Notes under the pieces: generated by a model
The model's input: only the letters and a program-made list of their open reading frames with translations
Told to the model about the DNA's origin: nothing
Databases searched by the model: none
Translations under genes and position numbers: made by a program
Assembly: GCA_016936535.1 (NCBI GenBank)
Contig: JAFGXP010000003.1
Span: forward strand, 124,001-188,000
Reading direction: 5' to 3'
DNA: 64,000 nucleotides
DNA from: Thiotrichales bacterium
GTDB lineage: Bacteria > Pseudomonadota > Gammaproteobacteria > Thiomicrospirales > Thiomicrospiraceae
Part shown: positions 1 through 8,870 of the stretch, piece by piece
How positions within the stretch are numbered: position 1 is the stretch's first letter
How the letters are laid out: every line of letters begins with the position of its first letter

Positions 1-650
1 AGCGCCTGCGCATTGAACCGGATCGAGCCTTGCAGGCCTACGTTACCTTTAACGAACAAAGCCAACGCTTTGACTGGGATTACCAACCGATTACCGAGCC
101 TTCGATGCAACGCTTTGTAAACCAACTGATTAAGCATTTAGGCAAGGTGTCTGATTTAGGATACGAAACGGAAATTAACCTCAACATCGGTCCTTGGCTC
201 AAAGCCGTCAGCGACAGCTTAAGTCAAGGTTTAGTACTGCTGATTGATTACGGTTATAGCCGCCAAGAGTATTATCAACCCGCTCGGGTCATGGGTACTT
301 TACGCTGTCACTACCAACATCGCGCGCACCAAAACCCTTTTTTCTACCCAGGCTTGCAGGACATTACCGCACACGTTGACTTTACAGCCGTGGCTGAAGC
401 GGGGTTTGATGCTGGCTTTAAAATCGCCGGCTATACCACACAAGCGCATTTTTTAATGGGCAGTGGCTTATTAGACATGGCCATAGACCCCGATGCCGAT
501 ATCACCGAACAAATTCGCCTCGCTCAACAAATCAAAACCCTTACCTTGCCAGATGAAATGGGCGAAACCTTTAAGGTTATGGCACTGACTAAGCAACTGG
601 AAAACAGTTTAATGGGCTTTAGCGTTCGCGATTTGCGCCATCAACTCTAA
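1..650 (+). CDS. MidA/DUF185-family SAM-dependent methyltransferase (3' part)
   Basis: The reading frame is open from the first bases, so the gene starts upstream of the window and only about 216 C-terminal residues are seen. The segment LIDYGYSRQEYY, then RGT-like GTLRCHYQH, then DITAHVDFTAV, is the signature of the MidA (COG1565, NDUFAF7-like) family, whose mitochondrial member methylates an arginine of complex I. The bacterial substrate is not settled, so I name only the family. A TTG inside the frame at position 30 is not a credible start because the similarity-bearing frame runs through it. It is followed 39 bp later by uppP on the same strand. Confidence 0.85.
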   Translation, partial: RLRIEPDRALQAYVTFNEQSQRFDWDYQPITEPSMQRFVNQLIKHLGKVSDLGYETEINLNIGPWLKAVSDSLSQGLVLLIDYGYSRQEYYQPARVMGTLRCHYQHRAHQNPFFYPGLQDITAHVDFTAVAEAGFDAGFKIAGYTTQAHFLMGSGLLDMAIDPDADITEQIRLAQQIKTLTLPDEMGETFKVMALTKQLENSLMGFSVRDLRHQL

Positions 651-689
651 CCCCTTTATTTAGACGGAAAACGTAGACGGAAAACACAG

Positions 690-1499
690 ATGGAAACCGC
701 TCTTGATTGGCTACAAATAACGCTTCTTGCCCTGATTCAGGGCATCACCGAGTTTCTCCCAATTTCAAGCTCCGGCCACCTGATTTTGGTGCCAGAACTG
801 CTCGGCTGGCCGGATCAGGGGCTCGCCTTCGATGTGGCGGTGCACCTGGGAACACTTAGCGCAGTATTGATTTATTTTCGGCGCGACCTTTGGTTGATGG
901 GACGCGATTGGAGCCAGTCACTGATTACCCGCCAACCGACCTCCAACTCCCGTTTAGCTTGGTGGGTCATTCTCGCCACCCTACCTGCCTTGGCATTTGG
1001 GCTGTTTTTGAACAACGGCATCGAAGAAGCATTACGCAACCCACTGCTCATTGCCGCAACCACCATCGTTTTTGGCGCACTGCTCTGGTGGTCGGACGTG
1101 CGAGGTAAAAAAATTCGTGATGAATACAGCCTAAGCTTTAAAGATATTGCAATTATCGGCCTTGCACAAGCGATCGCGCTCATTCCGGGAACCTCGCGCT
1201 CCGGCATCACCATGACTGCCGCTCTTTTTCTCGGTTTAACACCACAGGCCGCAGCACGCTTTTCGTTCTTACTCTCCATTCCGATTATTCTCGGGGCGGG
1301 CCTGATAAAGTGGTTAGATTTACTGGCGGCCAAAACCGCCGTTGATTGGGTAGCAATGTTTGCAGGCGTAGTTCTGTCCGCACTTTCGGCTTATTTAGTG
1401 ATTGCACTGTTTTTACAGTGGATTAGTCGCATCGGCATGGCCCCTTTTGCGCTCTACCGCTTTGCCCTAGGCGCGCTCTTACTCTATTTATTCCTTTAG
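690..1499 (+). CDS. uppP: undecaprenyl-diphosphatase UppP (BacA)
   Basis: This is an integral inner-membrane phosphatase that recycles undecaprenyl pyrophosphate to the monophosphate carrier for peptidoglycan and other envelope polymers. The two family motifs are intact: QGITEFLPISSSGH at residues 17-30 and PGTSRSG at about 166-172, which form the two halves of the active site in the inverted-repeat fold. Length (269 residues) is normal, and hydrophobic segments fill most of the protein. The stop is followed by one base and then the VanZ-like gene, so the two are probably co-transcribed. Confidence 0.95.
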   Translation: METALDWLQITLLALIQGITEFLPISSSGHLILVPELLGWPDQGLAFDVAVHLGTLSAVLIYFRRDLWLMGRDWSQSLITRQPTSNSRLAWWVILATLPALAFGLFLNNGIEEALRNPLLIAATTIVFGALLWWSDVRGKKIRDEYSLSFKDIAIIGLAQAIALIPGTSRSGITMTAALFLGLTPQAAARFSFLLSIPIILGAGLIKWLDLLAAKTAVDWVAMFAGVVLSALSAYLVIALFLQWISRIGMAPFALYRFALGALLLYLFL

Positions 1500-1500
1500 G

Positions 1501-1875
1501 ATGTTAAAGATGCTTTCGATGCGACATCTCTGGTTAGCGGGCGGTTGGTTGATTGCTGCGGCCATTTTTTATCTGTCGGTGCTGACACCCTATTTGCCGA
1601 CGGTATCCCTCTCACACATCGATAAGCTGTATCATTTCAGTGCTTATCTCGGCTTTATGCTCTGGTTAGCACAAGCCTATAACCCTCGGCAACGCGGCTG
1701 GATTTTGCTATTGTTGATTGGCTTTGGCATTCTAATCGAATTGATTCAACCTCGTTTTGGACGCGCTTTTGAGTGGATGGACATGGTCGCCAACAGCAGC
1801 GGCGCGCTGACGGGTTTGCTGTTAAGCCGAATCGGATTTGCTCCGCTCTATCCTTACCTGCAACGCCAAACCTGA
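1501..1875 (+). CDS. VanZ-like small membrane protein
   Basis: The protein has 124 residues with about four hydrophobic segments and the VanZ-family pattern: an early DKLYHFSAYLGFMLWL segment (His and Tyr in a membrane helix) and FGRAFEWMDMVANSSGALTGLL near the C terminus, like the 'R.fdw.D...N..G...G' core. VanZ-like proteins are widespread in bacteria and mostly of unknown function; the name comes from a teicoplanin-resistance accessory gene and does not imply resistance here. It starts one base after uppP ends, and the next gene starts 28 bp after it. Confidence 0.7.
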   Translation: MLKMLSMRHLWLAGGWLIAAAIFYLSVLTPYLPTVSLSHIDKLYHFSAYLGFMLWLAQAYNPRQRGWILLLLIGFGILIELIQPRFGRAFEWMDMVANSSGALTGLLLSRIGFAPLYPYLQRQT

Positions 1876-1903
1876 ACGTAACGTTGATTTTTTGGGAGTT
1901 TTT

Positions 1904-3406
1904 ATGCAATCTCCGCGCCGATTACTGACCGCTGAACAGAGTCGCCAACTCGATGAATGGGCACAAAATCAGGCCGGCCTCCCCGGACTTTTACTCATGA
2001 AGCGTGCGGCATGGCACGCTTGGCAGTGTGCACAACAACAATTTCCATCCTGCCAGGAAGTCGATATTTTATGCGGCAGCGGCAACAATGGCGGCGACGG
2101 CTTTGCTCTGGCGCAGTGGGCATTACTCAGCGGAAAAACCGTGCGCATTTGGCTCGCCAGCCCTCCCGACACGCTGCAGGGCGATGCCAAAATTTGTTTT
2201 CAAGAAGCTTACGCCTTGGGGCTACGCCCACAATTGCTTGAACATTTCAACCCGAAACCGCAAGCCCTATTAGTCGATGCACTCTTTGGCACCGGCTTAA
2301 ATCGCCCCCTCAGTTCAGAACATCAACAGCAATTTGCCGAGCTCAACCGATTAAATCTGCCCGTATTGGCACTGGATTCCCCGAGTGGTTTAGACTGCAG
2401 CAACGGCCACCCTCTTGGCGTGGTACTCAAGGCGCGGCACACTTGCAGCTTTCTGGGCGAAAAACTTGGCCATTTCAGCGGCCAAGGGCCAGACTATTGC
2501 GGGCAGATTCACTTTTTTGATCTGGGCTGCCCTGCCGACCTAACCGAGCAATTTACCCAAGCGGTGACGGTACACGGACTCGCTCATTGGCACAACCACT
2601 TCCCAGCCTCATCAGCCGCCGATCATAAGGGGCGAACAGGGACAAATCTTCTGATTGGTGGCCAAACAGCGATGCAAGGTGCTTTGCAAATCGCGGCCAG
2701 TGGCGCACTGCATTCCGGCGCGGGTTTGGTCTTTACCTATCAACCACACCCCAGTTACACCGGACTTCAACCGGAAATTCAGTACCGAGGGGGGCAAGGT
2801 GACGAGCTGATCGCCCTCATACCCAAAGCCAATGCAATTGCCATAGGGCCCGGTCTAGGACAAGACTCATGGGCTCAGCAATCTTTAAGGCACGTCTTGC
2901 AACACAGCGCGGGGCAAACGCTGGTGTTTGACGCCGATGCCTTAAATTTACTGGCAAAATGGCCAAACGCTGAACTTGAGTGTGAACGACAGCGTAAGCG
3001 CCAGCAGCAAAATCATTGGATTCTGACTCCGCACCCCCTTGAAGCCGCGCGCCTACTGGATTGCACTACCGAACAGATTCAAGTTAACCGAGTGGCCTCA
3101 GTCAAGCGCTTGGCTCAAAAATTTGATGCCATCGTTATTTTGAAAGGCAATGGCAGCTTAATCAGTAACGGCACTGATGTAGAACTTTGCCCACTGGGCA
3201 ATCCTGGCATGGCGGTTGGTGGCATGGGCGATTTACTAGCGGGGATTATTTGCGCATTGAGCGCAAAAGGAATGAGCGGCTATGAAGCCGCTTGCTTGGC
3301 CGTTTATTTGCACGCCCAAGCGGCTGATGAATTGGCCGAAGTTTGTGGCCAATCCGGAGTACTTCCGAGTGCTATGCTGCCTTTTTTGAGTAAGCGACTT
3401 GGCTAG
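1904..3406 (+). CDS. nnr: bifunctional NAD(P)H-hydrate epimerase / ADP-dependent dehydratase
   Basis: This enzyme repairs NAD(P)HX, the hydrated damage product of NAD(P)H. The N-terminal YjeF-type epimerase half carries CGSGNNGGDGFALAQWA; the C-terminal kinase-fold dehydratase half carries AIGPGLGQDSW, FDADALNLL, the TPHPLEAARLL segment and the end motif GNPGMAVGGMGDLLAGI. I start it at ATG 1904 (500 residues) because GGGAG lies 5-9 bases upstream; an in-frame earlier TTG at 1838 overlaps the VanZ-like gene. Its last four bases overlap the end of purK on the opposite strand, leaving no room for a terminator between them. Confidence 0.93.
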   Translation: MQSPRRLLTAEQSRQLDEWAQNQAGLPGLLLMKRAAWHAWQCAQQQFPSCQEVDILCGSGNNGGDGFALAQWALLSGKTVRIWLASPPDTLQGDAKICFQEAYALGLRPQLLEHFNPKPQALLVDALFGTGLNRPLSSEHQQQFAELNRLNLPVLALDSPSGLDCSNGHPLGVVLKARHTCSFLGEKLGHFSGQGPDYCGQIHFFDLGCPADLTEQFTQAVTVHGLAHWHNHFPASSAADHKGRTGTNLLIGGQTAMQGALQIAASGALHSGAGLVFTYQPHPSYTGLQPEIQYRGGQGDELIALIPKANAIAIGPGLGQDSWAQQSLRHVLQHSAGQTLVFDADALNLLAKWPNAELECERQRKRQQQNHWILTPHPLEAARLLDCTTEQIQVNRVASVKRLAQKFDAIVILKGNGSLISNGTDVELCPLGNPGMAVGGMGDLLAGIICALSAKGMSGYEAACLAVYLHAQAADELAEVCGQSGVLPSAMLPFLSKRLG

Positions 3407-4515
3407 GGCAAATACGCATTAAGCTGCTGTAAGCTTTGATAGAGGCTTTGCGGATCGTCCGCCAACAAGGTGATGTGTCCCAATTTACGATCGGCACGCT
3501 CGGCTTTATCGTAAAGATGCAAATGTGCGTTCGGCATTTGTAAAACCTGATGCACAGGTCCAGTCTGGCCAATGATATTAACCATCGCTGCAATTTTTTG
3601 TTTTGGCGCACTCGACCCCAAGGGTAGACCACACAGGGCTCGCACGTGGTTTTCAAACTGGCTGGTCTGTGCGCCTTCAATCGTCCAATGCCCTGAATTA
3701 TGAACTCTCGGCGCCATTTCATTGGCCACCAACCCATTCGCCGTTTCAAACAACTCTAAGGTCAAGACTCCGACATGATCTAAACGATCGAGTAATTTTT
3801 GCATATAGGCTTCGGCTTGCTGCTGAACAAGAGAACTGATTTGCTGAGCCGGTGCAATGGTATAGCGCAAAATGCCTTGATGATGGACGTTTTGCACAAG
3901 CGGATAGTACACCTGCTGGTTGTCGGCATTGCGCACCGCGATAATCGACAACTCTCGCGTAAAATCCACAAACCCCTCCAGAATCACTTCGCGCTCACCC
4001 AGACGGTGCCACGCTTGCTCAATCTGCTCTGGGCCTGCCTCGGCAGAGAGCACCACCTGCCCCTTACCGTCATAACCTTGAGTGGTGGTTTTTAAAATTG
4101 CCGGCAAACCCAGATCCAGCACGGCTTGCTGCAGATCGGCCAGAGAATCCACAACGACAAAGGGCGCGCAAGGAATGTCTAAATCTTGAAACAACTGCTT
4201 TTCACGTCCGCGATGCTGGGCGTGATAGAGCGACTTTTCGCTAGGATAAACCGGCACGCTTTTGGCGATTTCACGTACCATCTCAATTTGAGTGTTCTCA
4301 CTTTCAAACGTAATCACATCGGCAAATTCAACCAACTCTTTGAGGTTATCTACCTCATCCGAATGCAAATGCAAATGCCCAAGCAAAGCCGACGGTTCAT
4401 CGCGACTGACCCCATAAAAGGCAAATTTTTGCCCCAACGGATAACCGGCCAAAGCCAGCATCCGACCAAGTTGGCCGGCACCGAGCACACCAATTTTTTG
4501 ACTGATAGGGGTCAT
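3403..4515 (-). CDS. purK: N5-carboxyaminoimidazole ribonucleotide synthase PurK
   Basis: PurK uses ATP and bicarbonate to carboxylate aminoimidazole ribonucleotide in purine synthesis. The protein (370 residues) is a standard ATP-grasp enzyme: N-terminal IGVLGAGQLGRMLALAGYPLG, central ILKTTTQGYDGKGQ (nucleotide-binding loop), EGFVDFTRELSIIAVR, and the late NEMAPRVHNSGHWTIEGA metal/substrate segment. It lies 90 bp downstream of purE on the same strand, the usual purE-purK order. The 3' end overlaps the nnr stop by four bases. Confidence 0.96.
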   Translation of the reverse strand: MTPISQKIGVLGAGQLGRMLALAGYPLGQKFAFYGVSRDEPSALLGHLHLHSDEVDNLKELVEFADVITFESENTQIEMVREIAKSVPVYPSEKSLYHAQHRGREKQLFQDLDIPCAPFVVVDSLADLQQAVLDLGLPAILKTTTQGYDGKGQVVLSAEAGPEQIEQAWHRLGEREVILEGFVDFTRELSIIAVRNADNQQVYYPLVQNVHHQGILRYTIAPAQQISSLVQQQAEAYMQKLLDRLDHVGVLTLELFETANGLVANEMAPRVHNSGHWTIEGAQTSQFENHVRALCGLPLGSSAPKQKIAAMVNIIGQTGPVHQVLQMPNAHLHLYDKAERADRKLGHITLLADDPQSLYQSLQQLNAYLP

Positions 4516-4605
4516 GCCTCTCTCCTAAATAAAAAAACCGCAGGCGTGCCTAAACACAATCCCACGGCGAGCGCTTGCCATAAATTTAAACCTAATTCAA
4601 ACCTT

Positions 4606-5109
4606 TTATGCTTCGCGCGGATCCGGGTGCGACAGCACACTTTGCGTTTGTTCTGTGCGGAAGCGATTCACAGCGGCTCGCACTTCGGGCAGCTGGTTGC
4701 CAACAATCTGCGCCGCCAGAATACCTGCATTTTTGGCCCCGGCTTCACCAATGGCCAAGGTTCCTACCGGAACACCGCCCGGCATCTGTACAATCGACAA
4801 GAGCGAATCTTGACCATTTAAGGCTCGCGATTTCACCGGCACACCCAATACGGGTACCACGGTTTTAGCGGCCACCATGCCCGGTAAATGCGCCGCACCG
4901 CCTGCACCCGCAATAATCACTTGCAAACCACGCGCTTCGGCTTGTTCGGCATACTGAAACATCAAGTCTGGCGTGCGATGGGCAGAAACCACCTGCACCT
5001 CATGCGCGACACCAAAAAGTTCTAACATTTCCACTGCATGTTGCATCGTCGGCCAATCGGACTTTGAGCCCATAATCACGCCAACAAGAGGAGCCGCTTG
5101 TTGTGACAT
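4606..5109 (-). CDS. purE: N5-CAIR mutase PurE
   Basis: PurE moves the carboxylate of N5-CAIR to carbon 4, the step after PurK. Motifs [12 protein letters not shown] near the N terminus, SAHRTPD and [16 protein letters not shown] are intact. I start it at the ATG at 5109 (167 residues, [10 protein letters not shown]...) because AAGGTG lies just upstream on this strand; the frame extends farther to 5175, but those 22 residues do not resemble PurE and lack a ribosome site. It leads the purEK pair and is transcribed divergently from the PhnD-like gene. Confidence 0.95.
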   Translation of the reverse strand: MSQQAAPLVGVIMGSKSDWPTMQHAVEMLELFGVAHEVQVVSAHRTPDLMFQYAEQAEARGLQVIIAGAGGAAHLPGMVAAKTVVPVLGVPVKSRALNGQDSLLSIVQMPGGVPVGTLAIGEAGAKNAGILAAQIVGNQLPEVRAAVNRFRTEQTQSVLSHPDPREA

Positions 5110-5168
5110 CGGTTTCACCTTGTAAGAGGAAAAGGGGTACATTTTCCCCATTTTGCAAATTAAATCAA

Positions 5169-5256
5169 TGAGCAAAAACGATTTTCGTCTACAAACTTGC
5201 AGTACGTAAGGAACCCGAGCAACCGCTTAGCCTCCCTCCTGAGCAAAACGATTTTC
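5169..5256. repeat. direct repeat of an imperfect palindrome between purE and the PhnD-like gene
   Basis: TGAGCAAAAACGATTTTC at 5169-5186 recurs as TGAGCAAAACGATTTTC at 5240-5256, 71 bp apart and differing by one A. Each copy is itself roughly palindromic around CG. The second copy sits just upstream of the extended -10 at 5259-5267, a position suited to a repressor. It resembles a PurR box but the arms are one base longer, so the protein that would bind is unknown. Confidence 0.55.
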
Positions 5257-5258
5257 TC

Positions 5259-5267
5259 TGTTATAAT
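5259..5267 (+). promoter_or_regulatory. extended -10 promoter for the PhnD-like/GGDEF-EAL pair
   Basis: TGTTATAAT is a perfect -10 with the TGn extension, 33 bases upstream of the start codon. No good -35 is visible, which is usual for extended -10 promoters. Confidence 0.5.
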
Positions 5268-5299
5268 TCGCTTCATCTTCCATAAAGTTGGCTGCTTTC

Positions 5300-6256
5300 A
5301 TGCTCGATTCTCGCCCTTTCAATCGATTACTAGGACGCCGTCTTGCTCTACGTGCAATACTGGCCACCTTAGGAGCGAGTGTCGCCGGTTGCGAGCCCTC
5401 TCAACCCAATGCGCAAAACTATGATCCGCAGCTCAACAGCCAATCGAATAACCCGCTGAATGACTATCACTTCGCAGTTCATCCTTTGCACAACCCCTCG
5501 CGCCTATTTGACCTGTTTCAACCGCTGATGGACTACCTTAATCAGCAGCTCCCGCAAGCCCACTTTCATTTGGAGGCCTCGCGCGATTACGCTGCCTTTG
5601 AAGAAAAGCTGGCGCAAGGCCAAGTCGAATTCGCACTCCCCAATCCTTATCAAACTCTGCAAGCGATTCAATCCGGACATTACCAAGTGTTTGCCAAAAT
5701 GGGCGATGATCACAATTTCCGTGGCATTATTCTGGTTCGAGCCGATAGCCCCATTACTGAGGTACGCGACCTAAAAGGCAAAACCATTAGCTATCCGGCA
5801 CCGACTGCTTTGGCAGCCACCATGATGCCGCAATATTTTTTGTATCAACACGGTCTTGATATCCAGAAACAAACGCAAAGCCTCTACGTTGGCTCACAAG
5901 AATCAGCAATTATGAATGTGCTTCACGGCGAAGCCGATGCGGGTGCGACTTGGCCGCCACCTTGGGAGCTGCTGACGCAGCAACATCCAGAAATCAAACG
6001 GCAATTACGCGTGCAATGGCAAACCGACCCCTTACCAAATAACAGCTTGGTTGCCCGCAAAGACCTGCCCCGTGCGCTCGTTCTGCAGGTGCAAAAAGTG
6101 TTCAGCGAATTACACCAACACCCACAAGGCCAAGCGATTTTGCATGGCCTTTATTTATCGAAATTTGAGGTTGCTAACGACCAAACCTATCAGCCGGTCG
6201 AACGCTTCTTAAACGATTTCCGTAGTCAAATTCGTGACCCGAGCAGCGCCCAATGA
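5300..6256 (+). CDS. PhnD-like periplasmic substrate-binding lipoprotein
   Basis: The protein (318 residues) has a basic start, a hydrophobic stretch and a lipobox SVAGC, so it should be a lipoprotein. The rest matches the phosphonate/phosphite-binding PhnD fold: FAVHPLHNPSRLFDLFQPLMDYL, ASRDYAAFEEKL, FALPNPYQTLQ, DLKGKTISYPAPTALAATMMPQYFL and GEADAGATWPPPWELL. No permease or ATPase gene is nearby. Its stop overlaps the start of a membrane GGDEF/EAL enzyme (ATGA), so it more likely feeds a ligand signal to that enzyme than a transporter. The start at ATG 5300 is chosen over TTG 5288. The ligand is unknown. Confidence 0.8.
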   Translation: MLDSRPFNRLLGRRLALRAILATLGASVAGCEPSQPNAQNYDPQLNSQSNNPLNDYHFAVHPLHNPSRLFDLFQPLMDYLNQQLPQAHFHLEASRDYAAFEEKLAQGQVEFALPNPYQTLQAIQSGHYQVFAKMGDDHNFRGIILVRADSPITEVRDLKGKTISYPAPTALAATMMPQYFLYQHGLDIQKQTQSLYVGSQESAIMNVLHGEADAGATWPPPWELLTQQHPEIKRQLRVQWQTDPLPNNSLVARKDLPRALVLQVQKVFSELHQHPQGQAILHGLYLSKFEVANDQTYQPVERFLNDFRSQIRDPSSAQ

Positions 6257-8670
6257 AATTCCCCTCACCTATTGCCTCAATCAAAAATCGCCTGATTCTG
6301 AGCATCGCGTTACTGCACGCACTCTTGATGTCATTATTTGTCTATGATTTGGTGCAACGTCAGGAGCAGTTTTTAACCAAGGAATCACAGGTTACCGCTG
6401 AAGGGATTGCCAAAGCCTTGGCGACCAACAGCGTGCCCTGGATGCTCTCTAACGATCTGGCCGGCCTGGCCGAACTGACGCAAACCCAAGCACAGCAAGC
6501 GCACGTCAACTTCGCAATGCTTTTTAATATGCACGGCAAAATTTTGGCCTACCACCACAATCGCAAACCCCAAGCCTTACCGAACCAAACTGGGCTTTAT
6601 GTCGATTTACCACCCTCGACTGCGCCAAACCAATACGTCTATTTTGATAATCCACAGGTGGTGGATTTAGCGGTACCGATTTTCAAAAACCAGACTCAAC
6701 TTGGCTGGGCTCGCATTCAATTAAGCCGTCAACATACGCAAGAAAGCATTGCCTTGATTACTCGAGAAGGCGTGTTTTACACCCTTGCGGCAATTCTTAT
6801 TGGCTCACTGATTGCCGGTTTAATGGGACACCATTTAACCCATCGCATTACCCGCTTAATTCAAAGCACCAAGCAGATTCGCCTCGGGCAAAGACAGCTG
6901 ACTTTAGACAGTCATGGACAAGACGAACTGGCGGAATTGACCCGCCAGTTTGCTGCCATGCTCCAAGCCTTGGAAAAACAAGAAAATGCGCTCTTTGAAG
7001 AGAAAGAGCGCGCCGAGATTACCCTGCGCTCGATTGGGGATGCCGTTGTCGTCATTAATCAACAAGGCCGGATTACCTACTTAAACCCAGCGGCACAACA
7101 TCTCACCGCATGGAGCCAACAAGAAGCCATGGGCCGCTCGATTAATGAAGTGATGCAACTGTTTGACGATGTTCAGAAGAAACCGGTCGAAAACCCAGCT
7201 TTACGAGCGTTGGAATTGCAAAAAACCATCAGCATCGCCAAAGACACCATCCTGATAAACCGTTTGGGCAATCCCATTTCTCTGATTAATTCCGCCGCCC
7301 CAATTATTGACCGAAACGGCCAAGTCATCGGGGCGATTATGGTTTTTCACGATGCGACTGAGGAGCGCAAATTGCAACACCGCTTGCACTGGCAAGCCAA
7401 CCATGATGCCCTGACTGAACTCTACAACCGCTCAGCGTTTGAACAAGAGTTGGAACGATTGATTCAGCTAAGCCATCGCAGCAGCGCTTTGCAACATTAC
7501 TTGCTTTATCTAGATTTAGATCAGTTCAAGATTGTCAATGATACCGTTGGGCACACAGCCGGCGACCTGCTGTTAAAGCAAGTTGCCGTGCTGTTGCAAC
7601 AGGGGGTAGAAACGCGCGGCTTTTTGTCACGTTTAGGGGGAGATGAGTTTGCGATCTTAGCCAGTGCCGAAAATCAAACCGCCATCATCCAGTTTGCTGA
7701 GCAACTTCGACAAACTATCACCGATCACCGGTTGTTTTGGGATGGCAAGAGTTTTCAAGTTGGCTGCAGCATCGGTGTGGCTGCCATTCACGGCAATTTG
7801 AGCAAAAACACTATCTTATCAAGAGCCGATATCGCCTGTTACCTGGCAAAAGACAAGGGACGCAATCGGATTGAAATCTATCAAGAAGACAATCAGAGCC
7901 TCGCCCAGGATCAGCAAATTATTGACTGGGTAAATCGCATCAAGCAAGGCTTGGAAAACGAACAATTTTTGCTGTACGCCCAGCAAATTGTCAATTTGCA
8001 AAACATGGATTCCGAACAAGGGCATTTTGAAATTTTAGTGCGGATGCGCGATGAACAGGGGCAGATCATCCCACCCAGCCATTTTTTGCCCGCTGCCGAA
8101 CGGTTTGATTTAATGAGCCAGCTCGATCTTTACATCGCCGAGCGCGCACTCAATTGGCTGCAAATCCATGCGCAGAAAATTGACCTGTTAAACATCAATA
8201 TTTCTGGCCAATCCTTAGGACAAGCACACTTTACCGAGAACCTCCTTCAACTGTTGGAAAAATACCGTCCACTCAACCACAAACTGTGTTTTGAAATTAC
8301 CGAAACGGCAGCGATCAGTCAGATGAGGGCAACCATCGACTTTTTGCATAAGGTTAAAAGCTTTGGCTGCAAACTGGCTTTAGACGATTTTGGCTCGGGT
8401 TTCGCTTCCTTCTCTTGGTTAAAAACCCTGCCCATTGATTTTGTCAAAATCGATGGCTCTTTTATCCAAGATGTCCTAAATGACCCAGTCGATGCCGCGA
8501 TGGTACGCACCATCCGCGATATTAGTCAGATTATGCACATCAAGGTGGTCGCTGAATTTGTGGAGACTCAAGCCATTAGCGACTGGCTTAAGGCCATTGG
8601 CATTCACTATGCACAAGGCTATCACTATGACCAGCCCAAAAACCTACAACAGATCTTTACTCAAACCTAA
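6253..8670 (+). CDS. membrane sensor with HAMP, PAS, GGDEF and EAL domains
   Basis: This 805-residue inner-membrane protein should make or break cyclic di-GMP. Order: membrane helix about 12-32, periplasmic sensor, helix about 176-198, HAMP, PAS (about 255-375), GGDEF (LGGDEF near 461-466), EAL. The GGDEF motif is canonical, but the RxxD inhibitory site expected nine residues before it reads ETRG, so product inhibition is probably lost. The EAL domain keeps FEILVR (E about 593), NINISGQSL, FEITET, LDDFGSGF, FVKIDG and AEFVET, so it looks active. It overlaps the PhnD-like gene by four bases, pointing to one sensory unit. Which activity dominates cannot be read from sequence. Confidence 0.92.
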   Translation: MKFPSPIASIKNRLILSIALLHALLMSLFVYDLVQRQEQFLTKESQVTAEGIAKALATNSVPWMLSNDLAGLAELTQTQAQQAHVNFAMLFNMHGKILAYHHNRKPQALPNQTGLYVDLPPSTAPNQYVYFDNPQVVDLAVPIFKNQTQLGWARIQLSRQHTQESIALITREGVFYTLAAILIGSLIAGLMGHHLTHRITRLIQSTKQIRLGQRQLTLDSHGQDELAELTRQFAAMLQALEKQENALFEEKERAEITLRSIGDAVVVINQQGRITYLNPAAQHLTAWSQQEAMGRSINEVMQLFDDVQKKPVENPALRALELQKTISIAKDTILINRLGNPISLINSAAPIIDRNGQVIGAIMVFHDATEERKLQHRLHWQANHDALTELYNRSAFEQELERLIQLSHRSSALQHYLLYLDLDQFKIVNDTVGHTAGDLLLKQVAVLLQQGVETRGFLSRLGGDEFAILASAENQTAIIQFAEQLRQTITDHRLFWDGKSFQVGCSIGVAAIHGNLSKNTILSRADIACYLAKDKGRNRIEIYQEDNQSLAQDQQIIDWVNRIKQGLENEQFLLYAQQIVNLQNMDSEQGHFEILVRMRDEQGQIIPPSHFLPAAERFDLMSQLDLYIAERALNWLQIHAQKIDLLNINISGQSLGQAHFTENLLQLLEKYRPLNHKLCFEITETAAISQMRATIDFLHKVKSFGCKLALDDFGSGFASFSWLKTLPIDFVKIDGSFIQDVLNDPVDAAMVRTIRDISQIMHIKVVAEFVETQAISDWLKAIGIHYAQGYHYDQPKNLQQIFTQT

Positions 8671-8687
8671 ACCAATAAGGCGGGCGT

Positions 8688-8716
8688 TTGCGCCCTGCGG
8701 CAAAAAATGCGATAAT
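8688..8716 (+). promoter_or_regulatory. candidate sigma-70 promoter of metK
   Basis: TTGCGC at 8688-8693 and GATAAT at 8711-8716 are separated by 17 bases. Transcription would begin near 8723, giving metK a leader of about 150 bases. A 5-bp hairpin (GGGCG/CGCCC) overlaps the -35. Confidence 0.4.
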
Positions 8717-8774
8717 CCGAACCGTTTTACAATTTAGCGCCGATTTGAACATCAGCTTGCGGGCGCATTACTAA

Positions 8775-8863
8775 GTACGGCTAAAGCGAGGCGCTTCCTC
8801 TAACAGCACCCCGTTCACTTTCCGTACCTCGTTTTCAATACATTCCCTTATTTGTTATCGAGG
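8775..8863 (+). promoter_or_regulatory. structured metK leader with possible Shine-Dalgarno sequestration
   Basis: GTACGG (8775-8780) can pair with CCGTAC (8822-8827). Inside that loop, GAGG/CCTC (8788-8791 with 8797-8800) and AAGCG/CGCTT (8784-8788 with 8792-8796) are alternative small hairpins. CCTCG at 8827-8831 is exactly complementary to CGAGG at 8859-8863, the ribosome site of metK, and shares base 8827 with the outer stem. The two pairings therefore compete, as in translational riboswitches. No known SAM or SAH riboswitch consensus was recognised. Confidence 0.35.
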
Positions 8864-8870
8864 AACTCAT

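Noticed and set aside
661-685. tandem 13-bp repeat TAGACGGAAAACG before uppP
   Set aside because: Real in the sequence but only two copies with no promoter or operator feature; probably a small duplication.
4186-4821. 211-residue plus-strand ORF across purK and purE
   Set aside because: Shadow of two well-identified genes on the other strand.
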